A DNA stretch of 64,000 nucleotides from Eutreptiella sp. 'Long Island Sound 2002' (GCA_964036045.1 OZ038383.1:116894431-116958430), one strand, 5' to 3'; counted from the stretch's first letter, positions 1-12,260 are shown. Numbers and translations: made by a program. Notes: generated by a model from the sequence alone, not told the origin.

Positions 1-1569
1 CAGGGCCAAGTCGACGCTGACGGAACAATGTATGAAATTGAAATGTCCCAAAGGCAAGGGTCTTTGCCTCTCCAAGATGGCGTGCAAGTTCAGAACTCAC
101 AGGAGGAACCCCAATTTCTCAGACTAATGTGCCAAAACAGCATGCATTTCGGCCCGAAGGTTCAGGCTCTCAAACAGCCCCCTAATGGCACACAAAAGGC
201 CCCCTCGCGCATCCTCCCTCAGCCCCCCCCTTGCCGGACCTGTGGGCGATGCGCCAGGCCCCCTGCAAGGATGCCCCACAGGCACACCACGCCAACAGTG
301 CTGGCCTAGGCCAACATGCCGTTGCCCACGGCACAAACCGCCAGAGCCCCCCGCGTACAGCCTGAGCCCAAAGAGCCCGGACACAGCGCAGTGCAACATG
401 CCCCCCCCCCCCCCCCACATGAGGGAGTGCCTGGGTCAGACACACGGCACACAAATGCAAAGGAGCAGAGGGATGATACGTCATCCAACAGCTGGTGGCC
501 TCCACTCCAGCGGCGGCGGTTTGTTGAGCTCTGAGCAAAACAAAAGGGACAGGAATGACAGGTCAGCACTAGCTCTGACAAGAGCGGGTGAGGGCGAAGG
601 GGGCGGGCGGTGGGGCAGTGGCGGATTCCCGATGGGGGCTGGACGGGGTGCGCAATGGTGAAGGCCTGAGAGGAAAACTGAAGAGGACTGAAGGAGGAGG
701 AGGAGGAGGAGGAGGAGGAGGAGGATCTGTGACCCAGCCCTTGCCAGCGACTCGGCCTAGATCATGGGGATACCACCAGCCCAGACTGGACCTCTGTAGC
801 TCTGCCCCAGCTAAAGTTTCTGCGGGACTGTCGTGGCAAAAAGATAGTCATCCTGGGTCTTAGGACGAGTCTATCCCCCACTCACCCACGCACAGGGGGT
901 GACAGAGAAAAGCCAAACACGTAGGGAGTAGGTGGGGTGTCCACTCTCAAATGCGCCGCTGAGCCTGGTCCTACTGGAGCCACCCCGGAGTCTTCTCTAC
1001 CACCCTGTCCATGGACTGCGAAGTCTTGAACACAAAGGCATTTCATGTTCCGTCCCTCCTCGCAACGCAAGGCATAAGCAAGCAACTCGCTGATTACGCA
1101 TGTTCGCCATGGTGCATCTAGCTGGCCATTGTACTGCTTCATCTCTCAGCGATAGTCTATAGTCCCGATGATGGATTGTGGTGGGTATTCTAATGAGTCC
1201 AAAACATAACAAAAAATTTTTATTAACACGGCAATCAGCCCGAAAAGATACTGAGATTCCTTATCCATGATGCAAACAAGGTGTCCCAGGTCTTCCTCGA
1301 AACCATAGCGAACTGCCCACTAGGCTTTCCCATGTTTCAGATCTGACGTCTGGGGCACTCGCTATATGTCCACTATACGAATAGAGAGTACTCGATGGGG
1401 AGCTGTTGGCATTAGCTGGAAATTCGAGTTGTACTCATATGCTAGAGACACGGTCGGCAGGTACAGACATGGGACACTGACGTGAAAATGAAACTTGTCC
1501 ACTTACATGGACAACAATGGAGCGTGTGGCTAAATGATGTGATCCCCTATATACTCTGTCCGGGAGTGT
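1..1569. other. No supported gene; low-complexity tracts
   Basis: Only short open frames on both strands, none with protein-like composition that I can defend. The stretch holds a 16-base C run at 401-416 and a GGA trinucleotide tract at about 691-725. The rest looks unique. Confidence 0.6.
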
Positions 1570-1797
1570 TTAGGAATTCGTTCCTTCCAACGCCATACGG
1601 TGTGTGTCATGGATAGCACCCCCGAAATCATTGGTCTGTGGAAGGAGTATAGAAGCTTTCATGGTGTACATTTTATGCAGCGTATTAAGCAACAACGCCA
1701 GCAGCTGTTGCTGTGAATGCTTAGCCACGCCTAATTTTTTCAAAATCTTCACGGCCTCGGGTGCCACTTCCCCTGTCGGGTGTTCCATCCCCGCCAC
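1570..1797 (-). CDS. Small unrecognised ORF or exon remnant
   Basis: A 75-residue minus-strand frame of plausible protein composition. Its middle (EAVKILKKLG, then QQQLLALLLNTLHKMY) would form amphipathic helices, and an in-frame TAG lies just upstream of the first Met. I do not recognise a family. It lies downstream of, and on the same strand as, the LINE-like remnant at 2.3-4.0 kb, so it could be its 3' tail or an unrelated fragment. Composition is the only evidence. Confidence 0.25.
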   Translation of the reverse strand: MAGMEHPTGEVAPEAVKILKKLGVAKHSQQQLLALLLNTLHKMYTMKASILLPQTNDFGGAIHDTHRMALEGTNS

Positions 1798-2256
1798 AAC
1801 CTTACTCTATGTGGTCAACACTTCAGTGATCCCTCCTCGCAGTAGCCATACACCCCATAGGGTAGGTATCAATTGACAAATTGGGCGTGTTTGTCTTGCG
1901 AAAAAATGGCCAACTTAGCATGGAGTTACCACTGCTGGACATTGCTCATGGGGCACTGATGAAGCATGTGTTTGGATGCATTGGGTTGGCCACAAGCATT
2001 CTAATGGCCGGGACCCGGCCACCATATATTTTGTCGCATGGAGACCACATGCCAATGCGTTTTCCATGAAATTGGTCTATTCATGACCACTTCCTCACAC
2101 AAGGCCAATGTTGGGTGACAAGTGCATGTGAAATTGATTGCCGTTGGCGGTAAAGTTAGGCAAGGAGTTTCCCACACATGCCATTCAGGTCATGTACCTG
2201 GCGCCCCTAATACACAAAGGTTTTTGAAGTGGATGCAGCCACCCGATCCGCGGCGC

Positions 2257-3469
2257 TTATGAGAGGGCTGTGTCTTTTGCATATATATCCACTTTTTCCA
2301 ACACTCGATCCAAAAATGCACCTTGATTGTGAGAGACCAGGTGCTTGGGGGTTGCAAAATCTGCTACCAATTGTCTACATTCATTCACCACATTTGGCAT
2401 AACCGATGAGGTGTTATCCATCTGCGATTCTAAGGCACGAATATGTGAATGTGAATCAAAAAAGGATCGGGATTTGGAATGCCAATGGCCATCAGAGCGC
2501 CTCCGGTTGTGTTTGATATGCAATAGGACCCACGCGACATAGACTTCCACGGCAAATGAGTGATCCAGAGTGATTGGGATATGTACAGGATAGATTGTGA
2601 ATTGCAAAGTAATTGTGTCTGCTATGGCTATAGCTCCTCCAGATCGCCCATTTGGGTAATGTCAACCATGTGTGGAGATGACTTTATATCTAGAAATGGT
2701 GTGAAATTGGGGATTGCTATCGGCACCTCAAGAACAGGAAGATTGCACATCCAATTGGAGTAGCCAGTGGGCCTTTTTGGCAGAAGCCAAAGTAGGATAA
2801 CCCACTTCCATCCAAGTGTGCACCTATGATGCTTGCCAATCAAATTGACAGTTGGTCATAGGAATATCATCCCATTCTTGTTGCAGAGTAGCTAGGAAGA
2901 ATATGTCTATCTGATGATGCATGAAGGCAAGGAGCTATCGTGGTCTGTGGAATGTGCAGGGCACATTGTGCCAAATGTGGTAAATAAACATGGCAAACCC
3001 ATGTGAAAATTTTGATAGCCATAGACTCTTGTTGGTGGAAGGTCTAACTATGGCATTCAAATGTGCCGAGTGCCGAGTGTAGGAAAGCAACAAAGCCTGA
3101 GGCATAGTGACAGTGGCAGGCACCATGCCTGTCCAACCAGATCAAATGGGTTGCATAAACAAAGTTGACGGCAATAGATCCCAATATGATGTGACTTGCA
3201 TCGCCAATGCTGATGTGTGGCACAGTAACACCGACACACCGTAGCAAACACAGCAGCTTCAACCCTGCAATCCAACATTGTGTCCCGCTTGCACACACGG
3301 GATGCATCAATAAGGAATAGTTAGCCGGTGATGTGGCATGCTTGAGGGCTAACACTGCTATGTGAGAGGCCGAAAGAAGTTTAATGAAATCCTTAGGATA
3401 AAGAGCATGGGGTAGCACATGCACCCCCCCTGAGATTTGGGCACAATCCTTACCCGAAAAGAGGGTCAA
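2257..3469 (-). pseudogene. Decayed 3' part of a LINE-like ORF
   Basis: Directly downstream of, and on the same strand as, the reverse-transcriptase segment at 3482-3985. Open stretches at 3044-3469 (141 codons) and 2257-2607 (116 codons) keep a protein-like composition but are separated by stops and shifts. I see no diagnostic motif, so assignment to the same retrotransposon rests on position and orientation. It would correspond to the thumb and C-terminal region after the RT fingers and palm. It could also be unrelated coding debris. Confidence 0.35.
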
Positions 3470-3481
3470 CGTACCCCCATC

Positions 3482-3985
3482 TCACCCGAGAGTTGGTTGA
3501 TGTAAAGTGACTTCGTTTTCCTTCCGTGAAGCCATCACACCAAGTACTTTCAAAGTTGATGCATTCGGATGAATTTTTTTCCCTGCCAATTGTTGCCCAT
3601 CTATAAGCTTGTGCATGCGATCCAAGTTTTCCAACACAAAACTTGTATCATCCATGTAAGGGAATCTAGAAAACTGCCCGCCGAGACCATGTGGTGATGG
3701 GATATCATGCAAAAAGATGCGAATTCACACCTCAAAGAGCAAACAGAAAATAAGGGCAAAAATGGGGCATCCCTGTGCAATACCCGCTCCAAATTTGGAT
3801 GATGCTCACTTGATCCCCCTAGTTCCTCCCATATTGAGAAACGATTGCATCGCTGCTCGAATGATGATTCTTATCCAATTAGTGTGGAATCTTGTCAAAA
3901 TGGGCACATTGTGAAGTGCCTTATGTTGTGCTAATCTGAAGGCATGTCGGATATTGTCTATTGTGCATGCAAACCTCTCATGAAA
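3482..3985 (-). pseudogene. Non-LTR (LINE-like) reverse transcriptase fragment
   Basis: One minus-strand frame of about 165 codons, interrupted only by TGA at 3808-3806 and 3727-3725. It contains GIAQGCPIFALIFCLLFE (about 3785-3735), matching the G-x-x-QGCP-hydrophobic block of non-LTR reverse transcriptases. This is followed at the expected spacing by FPYMDDTSF (about 3662-3640), the catalytic YxDD box. Upstream, IRHAFRLAQHKAL (about 3955-3915) sits where motif A belongs, though the first catalytic Asp is shifted or lost. Such enzymes copy element RNA at a nicked target site. The two nonsense codons make this copy dead. A DNA-transposon origin is unlikely given the two ordered RT boxes. Confidence 0.7.
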
Positions 3986-4069
3986 CTATCGATCTCGGAT
4001 AAAATCATGCAACACTCTTACGAGATGCGGCGCTGGCCATTTCCCCCATAATGCAAGTTGTTTTGAGTA

Positions 4070-6745
4070 TCAATTCCGACTAACATAGCCACTTGGAAGG
4101 ATGTTGCTCTCAAATGTTGCGGTTGGTGTGTTGTCCTTCTGATTTGCTTTACTCTTGTTTGGCTTAACCTGCTCCACTTCGTCCTCCTCGCTGGTGCCCG
4201 GGTCTTGAGGCTTGGGACGCTTCTTCGGAGACTTCTTCGTGCTGGCGGGTGTTGCAGGGGTTTGCGCGGCCTGGGCACATTGACAGTCCGCTTCACCATC
4301 ATCAAATTCCTCCTCATTGCCAGGCTTCATGACGGGCAGAGGCATGCGGTCAGCCAATTTACGAAACCAGTATTGCCAGCTGATCACGTACATTGCATCC
4401 ATGTCCCGAACATATGCCGTCACTTGCTCAATGAAATCCGGAAACAGACCACCACCACGTGCGTAACATGTGGCAATGTTCGGAGCCTCGGAGAGACATG
4501 AAATCAATTGAGCAGGCAAGACACGGCTGCTAGTCATGCGCAACAGCCACAACTCCTGAGACTCGTCTCGATCCGGATTGGGAATTATATTCAAAACATG
4601 GAGGGCCCAGCCTGTAGCAGCAATTCAATTTTGGCTTTTGTATTGGCCTGATTTTGTCATGAACACATTGCGCACTTTGCAAAAATACTTCGTGGGCACT
4701 GCAAGCGTACATATCAGCTCTTTGTACAAAAAGGTCGAATGACTGAAACCCCTTTCATAAATCTGCACAGTCACAAATTGCCAGTCAGCCAGCTCATGTG
4801 CATCCCTCAACTGTGTAAGCAAGAATTTCGCATCACTCTTCAGACTTGCAACACTGATGGGGACTCCTGTATTTGCCAGTTTCAGCCCTAGAGGGTGTAC
4901 ATTATCGATTTGCTCCTTATTTGTTTCTAGAAACACATGAGATCCAAAAATTTTAAAATAACGCGCTGCAGCCCCGGCACGAAATCGAAACATTTGGGGC
5001 TGTTTCGACCACAATACAACACAAACAACCAATCCATTGCATAGTTAAGCAGTGCCACCTCGTAGGGTAGAACCTTTCCAGCGATGATGGGCAGCACCTC
5101 AATATGTGCTCCGCTCGGCTCTTCATTATCCTGTGGTGCGGCCAACTAGACCCGTGTAGTCTTCTCCCTGTCTGATAGTTCCACCTTTGGCTCAATCACA
5201 GGTCTGAATCAGGCTGAACGCAGATCTGCCCATTCGATGTTGCTCCATAGTGGCGCCTTGCGAACCGATTCCCAACTGGGATATGGATCTTGCTGCCACC
5301 CGTTCCATCTACCCAAATTAAGCTTCGTTGAACGTGAGGCCCGACCCAGTAGTTTCCTTATCCGCTGCATCTCGTGGTGGTTGATTGTAACCGTAGAGGT
5401 AGCGGTTTGCAACACTCGGCTAGCACAACAGAAGCGAAAGATGCATCTTTGAAAACAGGGGCACATGTGTTTTGACTGTTGAAAAATGTTGTTGTTCGGG
5501 TGCAAATATAATATATCCCACAGCCTGTCCTTCTTGAGGTTGCGCCCTTTGCTTTGGAGGACTGACAGTTTCGTCTCGGACCCAGTCATATAGCCAACAA
5601 TTTCCTCGATCTGATTCCCATGGAGCCCAGTGAGAGGTCGCATTGCAAATGGCGTCACAGCTGCAACAAACAGTGGATTTAAGAATAAGAACGCGCTGCA
5701 GCGCGGTGTTTTACCAACGAGCCGAAGAAGAGGGCTTGAGCAGGCCTGGCTGTACAACGACGGACCTTCTTTGGATGTACTTTCGAACCCGTCGATGAGG
5801 GCAGTGATCGCACCATTGCTCATCCGCAGTAGAGTAACCAATGGTTTCCACTGTTTACATGCGGCATCCTGGACAAGAGAAAGGTGTAAAAAGATGCATC
5901 ATGGGCCACAACTGAAGGAATGGTGGTATACCGAGTGCGTGCAGCAGTCGAACCACCGACAGGGGTTGGTTCACGTCCACATTGCTGTGATCTTTCGCCA
6001 TCATCCGCCCCGCTTTGCGTAACGCCACCATTAAATGATCCTTGGGCTTGCCATGCTTTTGTACTTGCACCCATATTCTCGAAGAAATTTGCCCCACGCT
6101 GAAATTCGTCACGCTATGCCGAATCGCATTATGGTCACTCGACAACATCTTCCGCACTTCCAGTGGTGTCTCTGCCTTGGCCTCCTCGGAATACACAAAC
6201 TGCAAGTAATCTGGCAAGGCAGTCTGTGCCCTTGTGTACTCCTTCTAAAGCCTTTGCAGGGCCGCAGCCACGTGGGCACCTCCTAGTACGTAACGACTTC
6301 CAGCTGAGGTGAAACAGGCAATGTGGAGGGACTCAACACCGATTTGGACGCACTGCTGCGCGTTACCAAATGTTCTTCTGAGGCCCGTGTCTGACAAACC
6401 TTCATCTTGCCAGATCAAAAAACAGCCGAGGGGTCGATTTGGAGGATTCGCCAATAGCCTTTGCTGTCTTTGCACCACTCTATCCTCGTCCCGCGGCCTG
6501 GTCTGCCCCTTTACCATCCGCAGATCAAACTTGAGCTTCATCAGCGGCACTGTAACCATCTCTTCGCGCACTGAAATCCCCCGATGCGCCTCGGTCGCAT
6601 CCCTCTGCACCTTCGACCCACCATCTGCTTAGTTTGCTGTTGCTGTTGCGCGTTGGCTCTGCGCTTCGCTTGTACTGACGGCGTGTGAGATGGTAGGCAG
6701 GCTCTCCCCATCCACATTGTCGTCTGCGTCTGGTCTTCCTGACAT
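4070..6745 (-). pseudogene. Long decayed gene, possible ParB-like segment and basic/acidic C-terminus
   Basis: Read on the minus strand from an ATG at 6745-6743 (MSGRPDADDNVDGES), a protein-like sequence of nearly 890 codons continues to about 4070. It is broken by TAA at 6631-6629, TAG at 6247-6245, further stops near 5855, 5209, 5150, 4927 and 4625, and two frame changes (near 5850 and 5000). A segment at about 6300-6245 reads SRYVLGGAHVAAALQRL, which resembles the G-G-x-H/R-R-x-A-A-L element of ParB-like nuclease folds. That resemblance is short and tentative. The C-terminal part (4317-4070) is rich in Lys, Pro and acidic residues (KKSPKKRPKPQDP, then SEEDEVEQVKP), as in nuclear proteins. 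I do not recognise the whole protein. The composition on both sides of each stop argues for one recently inactivated gene rather than chance ORFs. Confidence 0.5.
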
Positions 6746-6839
6746 GGTGATGTCACACAGGGGGCTCAAAACAGTCTGAAAATGGGGCTTAACCATGTAA
6801 ACCAACTGAGAAGGGCAATCATTGAGGAAAAAGGATCAA

Positions 6840-7224
6840 TTATGCATCATTCTCCACAGAAACCTCTGATGGCACATCCACATGCGAATCAATTGATAAA
6901 ACAGCTAGATCGTACTCCGACAGTTCAGCCATCACTTGCACAGGAGGATCCGGAACATCAGAGGCAACGAACACAACCTCTACATGTGCATTCGCATCGT
7001 TATGTCCATCGTGCCCCTCATATTCATCTGCATCCTCTGGGGCTCTACCATCTACTTCATCACCACTGTTGCGGGCTAGGTCACTGTCTGATTTGCCTAA
7101 CCTGTCCCCCCCCCCTCGTATCGCGTACATCTGCAGCTGCCATGCGACGCCCGCGCGTTTGGTATCGTGCTGGGTTGCTGGAATGTGGGAACATGCTCTG
7201 GGCTTCCTCGACAGTAGCTGCCAT
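6840..7224 (-). pseudogene. Small acidic protein, frame broken at a G10 run
   Basis: Starts at ATG 7224-7222 (MAATVEEAQSMF) and reads well to a run of ten G on the minus strand (plus-strand C run 7106-7115). The continuing protein-like frame (DRLGKSDSDLARNSGDEVDG, on through acidic Asp/Glu/His-rich sequence to SVENDA) is one base out. Nine G would join the two halves into about 128 residues ending at 6840. The gene is on the same strand as the longer decayed gene and lies about 95 bases upstream of it, with no visible overlap. No family recognised. The break could be a real slippage mutation, a polymorphic run or a base-calling error. Confidence 0.45.
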
Positions 7225-7613
7225 CAGACGGGGATAGGAGACGTGCTAAGTGAGGGCAGCCACCACATCGTCTCACGCACAAAGTGGTCCTACTAGGGTG
7301 TGCAACATCTTAACACACAACAGCATCCACAACAGCTTGAATGGAGCCGGGGAACTTTAGGGCGGCTGACCATGGGGCACTGCATACGGTCCCATCCACG
7401 ATGGCCAAACTCATGGCCACCCAAAGCCTCTTGCCCTCCTCCTTTTCCTCCCCTCCCCTTGCTCTTGTTTCGCCACCTCATGGACCAAGACATGTTAGAT
7501 TCCCTCTTCGGCGACATGTTGAAAGCCCAGGAAGAACACCCGTTATTCCTGTTTTGGCTTGTTGTTTGCTTTTTGCGTTCGTCAATTTTTGGGCAGTTTC
7601 GATTAATTGTTGC

Positions 7614-8340
7614 AGGTGAATTTTAACGCAGGCGATTTTTAATCTTTAATATATTAAACAATAATAGGTGGTTAAATACTAACTTGGCAACTATTATTTG
7701 TGAATGTGAAAAAATGATTTTATTTGTCTTTTCTTTGCAGATGAGCCACATAGAGCAACGCCAACAAGCCCACGGTTGCGACGGTCAAGAGCGGCCGCTT
7801 GTGGGGGTAAACAACCCGATCAATTCGGGTGCGGGGAAGAGGACGGAGGTATATTGTTTCTTGGCCTCTACTTGCTTTTTGCGGATGAGCGGGAGTTGGG
7901 CAACCTTGGTGGCCTCGTACCACCGGGCCTTGGCCAAAGGGGATGAGGCCATCCACTCACCAAGGAGTTGTCAGAGCAAAGGATCCTGTAAACTCTTGGC
8001 CCCACTCAAACGTGTGAGCGTCATACTAAGCTCGAGAAGCATGTCCCGAGAGAAAGGCATAACCAGAGCCACAGAACGGAAAAAAGAGGTTGGGAGTGGG
8101 GTGAGTGGGGGGACCGCAGAGGGATGTGTGGGGCTACATAAACACCTATAGGACTATGCAACCCCTGTAGCAACCCGTTCGGCACCCTTTGACCACCCAA
8201 ACACTTCAAGCGGGCATGGTACAAAGCGGTGCAAACGAGCCAACATTGAGTTAATGTGTTAAGATTTGCCAGGTTAATTTTTACCCCATGTCATATATTA
8301 AAAATTCAAATTAACCATATTGGTTTTACTGCAGGTCTCT
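7614..8340 (+). CDS. Possible plus-strand exon between AT-rich intron-like islands
   Basis: An AT-rich stretch (7620-7740) ends in a long pyrimidine tract and TTTGCAG immediately before ATG at 7741. An open frame of 137 codons then runs to 8151 (MSHIEQRQQAHGCDGQERPL at the start). A second AT-rich stretch (8255-8335) again ends in a consensus-like 3' splice site, TTTTACTGCAG, at about 8334. This arrangement looks like exon DNA bounded by introns on the plus strand. The protein is low in recognisable motifs, and GC-rich DNA gives chance ORFs, so the coding call is weak. The splice-acceptor-like sequences are the stronger part. Confidence 0.25.
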
Positions 8341-8419
8341 AGGGTACGAAGACTTTGTTAGTGCTGGGACCTTAGGATGATAGGTGCTCTGTTGGTTGAG
8401 GCAGAGTGGCCAAGGTCAA

Positions 8420-9559
8420 ATTTCAAAAACCACCACTCCCACGCTTGCAAAACTGCCTCCGCCTCCCGCTGCAATGCCATAGCCCCCAGCATCCCCCCCC
8501 CCCCCCACCGCGGGCTCTGTGGTCGTTGTAGGCCCGCTTGGGAATGGCGTTGAGGCTCTCAACGACATCGGCGCACACCGCGCCCAAACTGACCCCAAGC
8601 TGCACCGCATTAGCCACCCTCGATGTCACATCCTCCTCCAAGTAGAAGAGGTAGTTCGATGGGCAGGCGGCCTTGCAACAATGCAGGCGGTACGCCCGCG
8701 TCACCTCTGCCGTCTGTAGGTCGGCGCGCTACAAGTCCCGAAGGAGGTCCCGCATGGCAACCACCGCTTGCCACTCATCGTCCTTTGGGGCATAGGCCAA
8801 TAGTGGCCCGAGTTCCTCCCATATGAGGAACAACGCCTGTGCCTCCTCTCCGTGAGGCGAAGCCGAGGCCCCCTATCTGATGCTGGTGCGAGCCCGGTAC
8901 AGCACGTGTTGCACGGCCACGCCGTTGTCGTTGGGGAGGTCCCCTAGGCGGGCCTCAATGAAGGCCACTTGCAGGCAGCCCATGGCCGTGCAACAATGGA
9001 GGATCCATTGGAAGACGAAGCATCGCTCCACCGCAACGTGCGGGTCTCCTACGGGACCCCCATTCTCCAAGATGACGCGCGTCCCCTGATAGCGGCGACG
9101 GGCCACCGCCTCCCCCTCCAATGTGCGGCGGACCCCCGCCTTCACCCACGCCGCCGCAGCCTTGTGCCACACACGCATATTGTAAATTGAGCCCACCATG
9201 GAGGTTAGGGAGACGCCATTGAGGCGTCTCACGAAGGGTTCGCCACCCCTCACGACCAACTCAGCAGGCACCCACTGAGTGCCCGAGTAGAACTTCTTGC
9301 GGTCGTGGACAGGATGCAACACCTACGAACAAAAGGGTGAATTAATTTTTGGAGGTTAATATTAGATTCATTTTTCAGTCCATCTTGATTTTTACAAAAC
9401 ATTAAGTATGAACCTCGAGAAGTTACCGCAAAAAGCGAAACAAAACGACCGCATACTTGCAAGTTCTTGGACCATATTGTCGCTATCTCGGCCATGTGTT
9501 TATCCCCGCATACGGCCATGGCCATCACCCTGAGGTAGGCGGGTGTTCGGCCCCGTGCA
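8420..9559 (-). pseudogene. Transposase-like gene relic with one spliceosomal intron
   Basis: Minus-strand exon 1 (about 9559-9427) encodes MAMAVCGDKHMAEIATIWSK and ends at a GTAACT donor. The intron 9426-9323 (104 bp, AT-rich) ends TTGTTCGTAG. Exon 2 continues in phase 0 from 9322 (VLHPVHDRKKF) to 8873. After in-frame stops at 8875-8873 and TAG 8731-8729 the same frame continues to ADVVESLNAIPKRAYNDH (about 8570-8520). The VESLNAI-K-R block with a conserved Glu resembles the final acidic residue region of DDE-type transposases, which use three acidic residues to cut and join DNA. The first two acidic residues cannot be placed with confidence. A 14-base G run (plus C run 8493-8506) follows directly and ends the readable protein. 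I cannot name the superfamily. Confidence 0.45.
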
Positions 9560-12260
9560 CCGTGGTTGAGGAGCCCAATGAAAAGTCGGGTTCAACTTCC
9601 ACCGGTGCAGGTGTGAGCATCCCCACGGAGGAGGAAAGTCAGGGGCCGCATCCAATCGATGGTGTCCACAAGGGGTGGACGCGATTGGATGTTGCGGGCC
9701 GTGGGAGCTCCAGCAGCTCCAGCTTCCACTCCACCACCACCACCACCAGCAGCGGGAGTTACCCCGCCGGGTCAAGGGGGAGAGGAGTCAAGCGGTGACT
9801 CCTGTGACCGGCGGCGGGAGTGAAAGGAGATGAAGAAGGAGACGAAGCGAGAGAAGAGAAGAAGGAGGGAGAGCCAGGGTGACAGCCAGGCCAGCGGGGG
9901 GGGGGGGTTCAAGGCAGAGGAAAGTGGGGAGGTGCTGGTAGACGAGGGGGGGAGGGGGTGTTGCAGAGGGGCAACGTGGTGGAGGCGAACCCCCCCAACC
10001 CCCCTCCCAAATCAACCCTCTCCCAGTCACGCCGCTAGGTGTCTTTGTTTTTGCCGTGCCGGCCAGTTTGGCACCGCACGAGGCGGCGAAAGACCCAGTC
10101 AAGAGTCATGTGAGTGTGCGGGTTGGTCTCTTGCGCAGCCCTTTTGGAGGGCTTGTGCCGACCACGGCACCAATGTAGCCTTGCGGACGGTCGAAGAAGT
10201 GGGCTCCAGGGCTTTTAGGAGCCAGGGGGCGCCTCGACCTGGCGCCCTCTCCTCGGCTAGCTCAACTTGTGTGGCGACCCGCGAGGTGTGAGGTTTGGGA
10301 CCGCACACTTCCACGTGGCCCTCCAGCATTGGGTCACGCTTGGATGGTGCCGCCCGTGGCGGGAGGGGAAGGAGGTTCACTCTGCCGTCTACTGGGCTGT
10401 TGTGCTGACCCCGCCACGCCCCCTGTATGCCCCCACCGCCCAGCACCAATGTGAGGGGTCGGGGGCGGCACGCGGAACACCGCCAGCGCATTTGCCAAGG
10501 CGGCCGTCCCAGCTGCACCCCCCACCCCCCCGCGCACGCCGATGTCATGGCGGATCCTGTGGAGGCCCCCACGGCCTCCACACACTTTCGGACAGCGATG
10601 GCGGCTGTCCAGACGCAAGGAGCGCCAACTAGTTTTGAGCTATGTGTGGTTGTTGGTTAGTTAATATTTCAACTTTCTTTGTTAATTTTTGGAGGTTAAT
10701 AGTCAATTTTGAAATCGCTGGCGCAAAAATTGAAATTAAGAGTTATTATTAACTTCAAAAAATTGAAATTTTTGTCATAGCTGTTGCCATGCCTGTCTCT
10801 ATGCAGGTGACGGACGTGGTGGTCAGCGCCACGGACGCGCGGCCCGTGCGCGGGTCGTGGCATGACCGCGATGAAGCGCATGAGGTGCCGACCGGGCACT
10901 TGCACCGCCTCCTCGCGGCCGTCCCACCCTTGGGGTTGGCCATCTTGAGGGGGTTGAGGGATCGGGAGCAGGGGAGGGTCTGCTCGGAGGTGTGGGTGGG
11001 TGCAAGGAGGTGCAGGGCTAGAGAGTGGGCCACGTTAGGGTAGATGGGGTCAACTAGGGCATAGGATGAGGGGATATGAGCGGCGATGGTGGGGGTAATG
11101 GGGTGGGTGACGAAGCGGTGAAAGAGGAAACCCGCAGGGCCCATGACCAAACCACCCCCCCCCCCCAAAACCCACAGGTCACCAAAACCGGTGACAACAA
11201 AACGCCCACATGGCATTTTAAGTCCGATGACTCTTCGGATGGAGCCTTCCCCCCCACCCCAAATTATAGACCGGCCCGCCCCCCCAAGCGCCCCCTGGCC
11301 ACAAAGGCACCCCTCGCCGCCAAGACAATCAGCCCCCCCAAAATGTGGGGAAGGGATGGGGCCGACGTGCCCCTCGTCGGCATCGAAGTCCATGCCCCGC
11401 ACCCCACGGGCGTGGAGGTGGGCACCGTCACCGGTGTCCATCGCAGAAAAGCGGGGCTGTCTACCCGGAGAACCCCACGCTCTACGAGGTGGCCTGTGGC
11501 CTGCTCTTCCCCTCCCCCGAAGCTGCCCAAGAACATCTCGAAAATATTCACAAAGGCAAGGGGAAAGCCACCCCGCCCCCAAGCCTTTGGGCAAGCCTGA
11601 CCAAAACACTAAACCCCCGACTGACCGCAAGACTAAACCCCCAAGAAACCCCAAAACCAGTCCCCCGAGTAACCCGAAAGCACAAAACAACCCCACTCCT
11701 AACCCCACGCCTGACCCAACCCAACAATTGTGGGACCCCAAATCGGGGTCTCAAGAAGTGTAACCGACAGGTGGTACCACCCGTGGTACGGGTGCAATAT
11801 TGGCATTGGAGCAAAAAACGAAGACCGGAAGTGATTGAAAGGGTATTTGGTTTGTTGTTGTGTGCTTGTAGGGATGTTAAGGGAGAGTTAAACTTTGGGA
11901 AATGGCTTAATTTTTGACAGGCTAGAGTAAACTTCGGCGACGCTTTAGTTTTTAATATTTGACATATTGAAAGAAAAATCAAACTCAAAAATTAAACCCG
12001 AGGACGGCTTTAATCATTTTTTCCATGGAAGCACGTGAGACCCCCCCCCAACCCCCGGGTGAAAATGACACGCGATCCCTTGAGGCACCCTGTGGGGGTA
12101 GATTTTCTCCCGTCTAAACCCCTCACCCTCCCCCAAAAAAAAAGGGTCAACTTTGGGCTAAAGCATTAATTGTTGGCCCAAATATTAAAAATATTGGGTT
12201 TAACATAGGTCTCCAGGGTAGTTTGCCGTTAATAAGCTGTGGTAACCCTTTTGGATTAAT
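9560..12260. other. GC-rich low-complexity DNA with AT-rich intron-like islands
   Basis: Long open frames occur on both strands but are dominated by Gly, Pro and Arg and look compositional. Inside are AT-rich islands at about 10660-10790 and 11870-12010 and a third near 12150-12215, all standing out sharply from about 65-70% GC flanks. The island at 10682-10701 shares 20 identical bases with the 104-bp intron at 9342-9361. A minus-strand segment at about 10610-10500 (VWTAAIAVRKCVEAVGASTG) could be exon sequence of the neighbouring transposase-like gene, but I cannot show it. Confidence 0.35.

Noticed and set aside
185-661. 158-codon plus-strand ORF
   Set aside because: Pro/Gly/Arg-rich and spanning a C16 run. 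Several other frames are also open there, so it is compositional.
10755-11741. 328-codon minus-strand ORF as a gene
   Set aside because: Gly/Leu-rich low-complexity translation of G/C-rich DNA, with opposite-strand frames equally open. Only the last 50 codons look protein-like.
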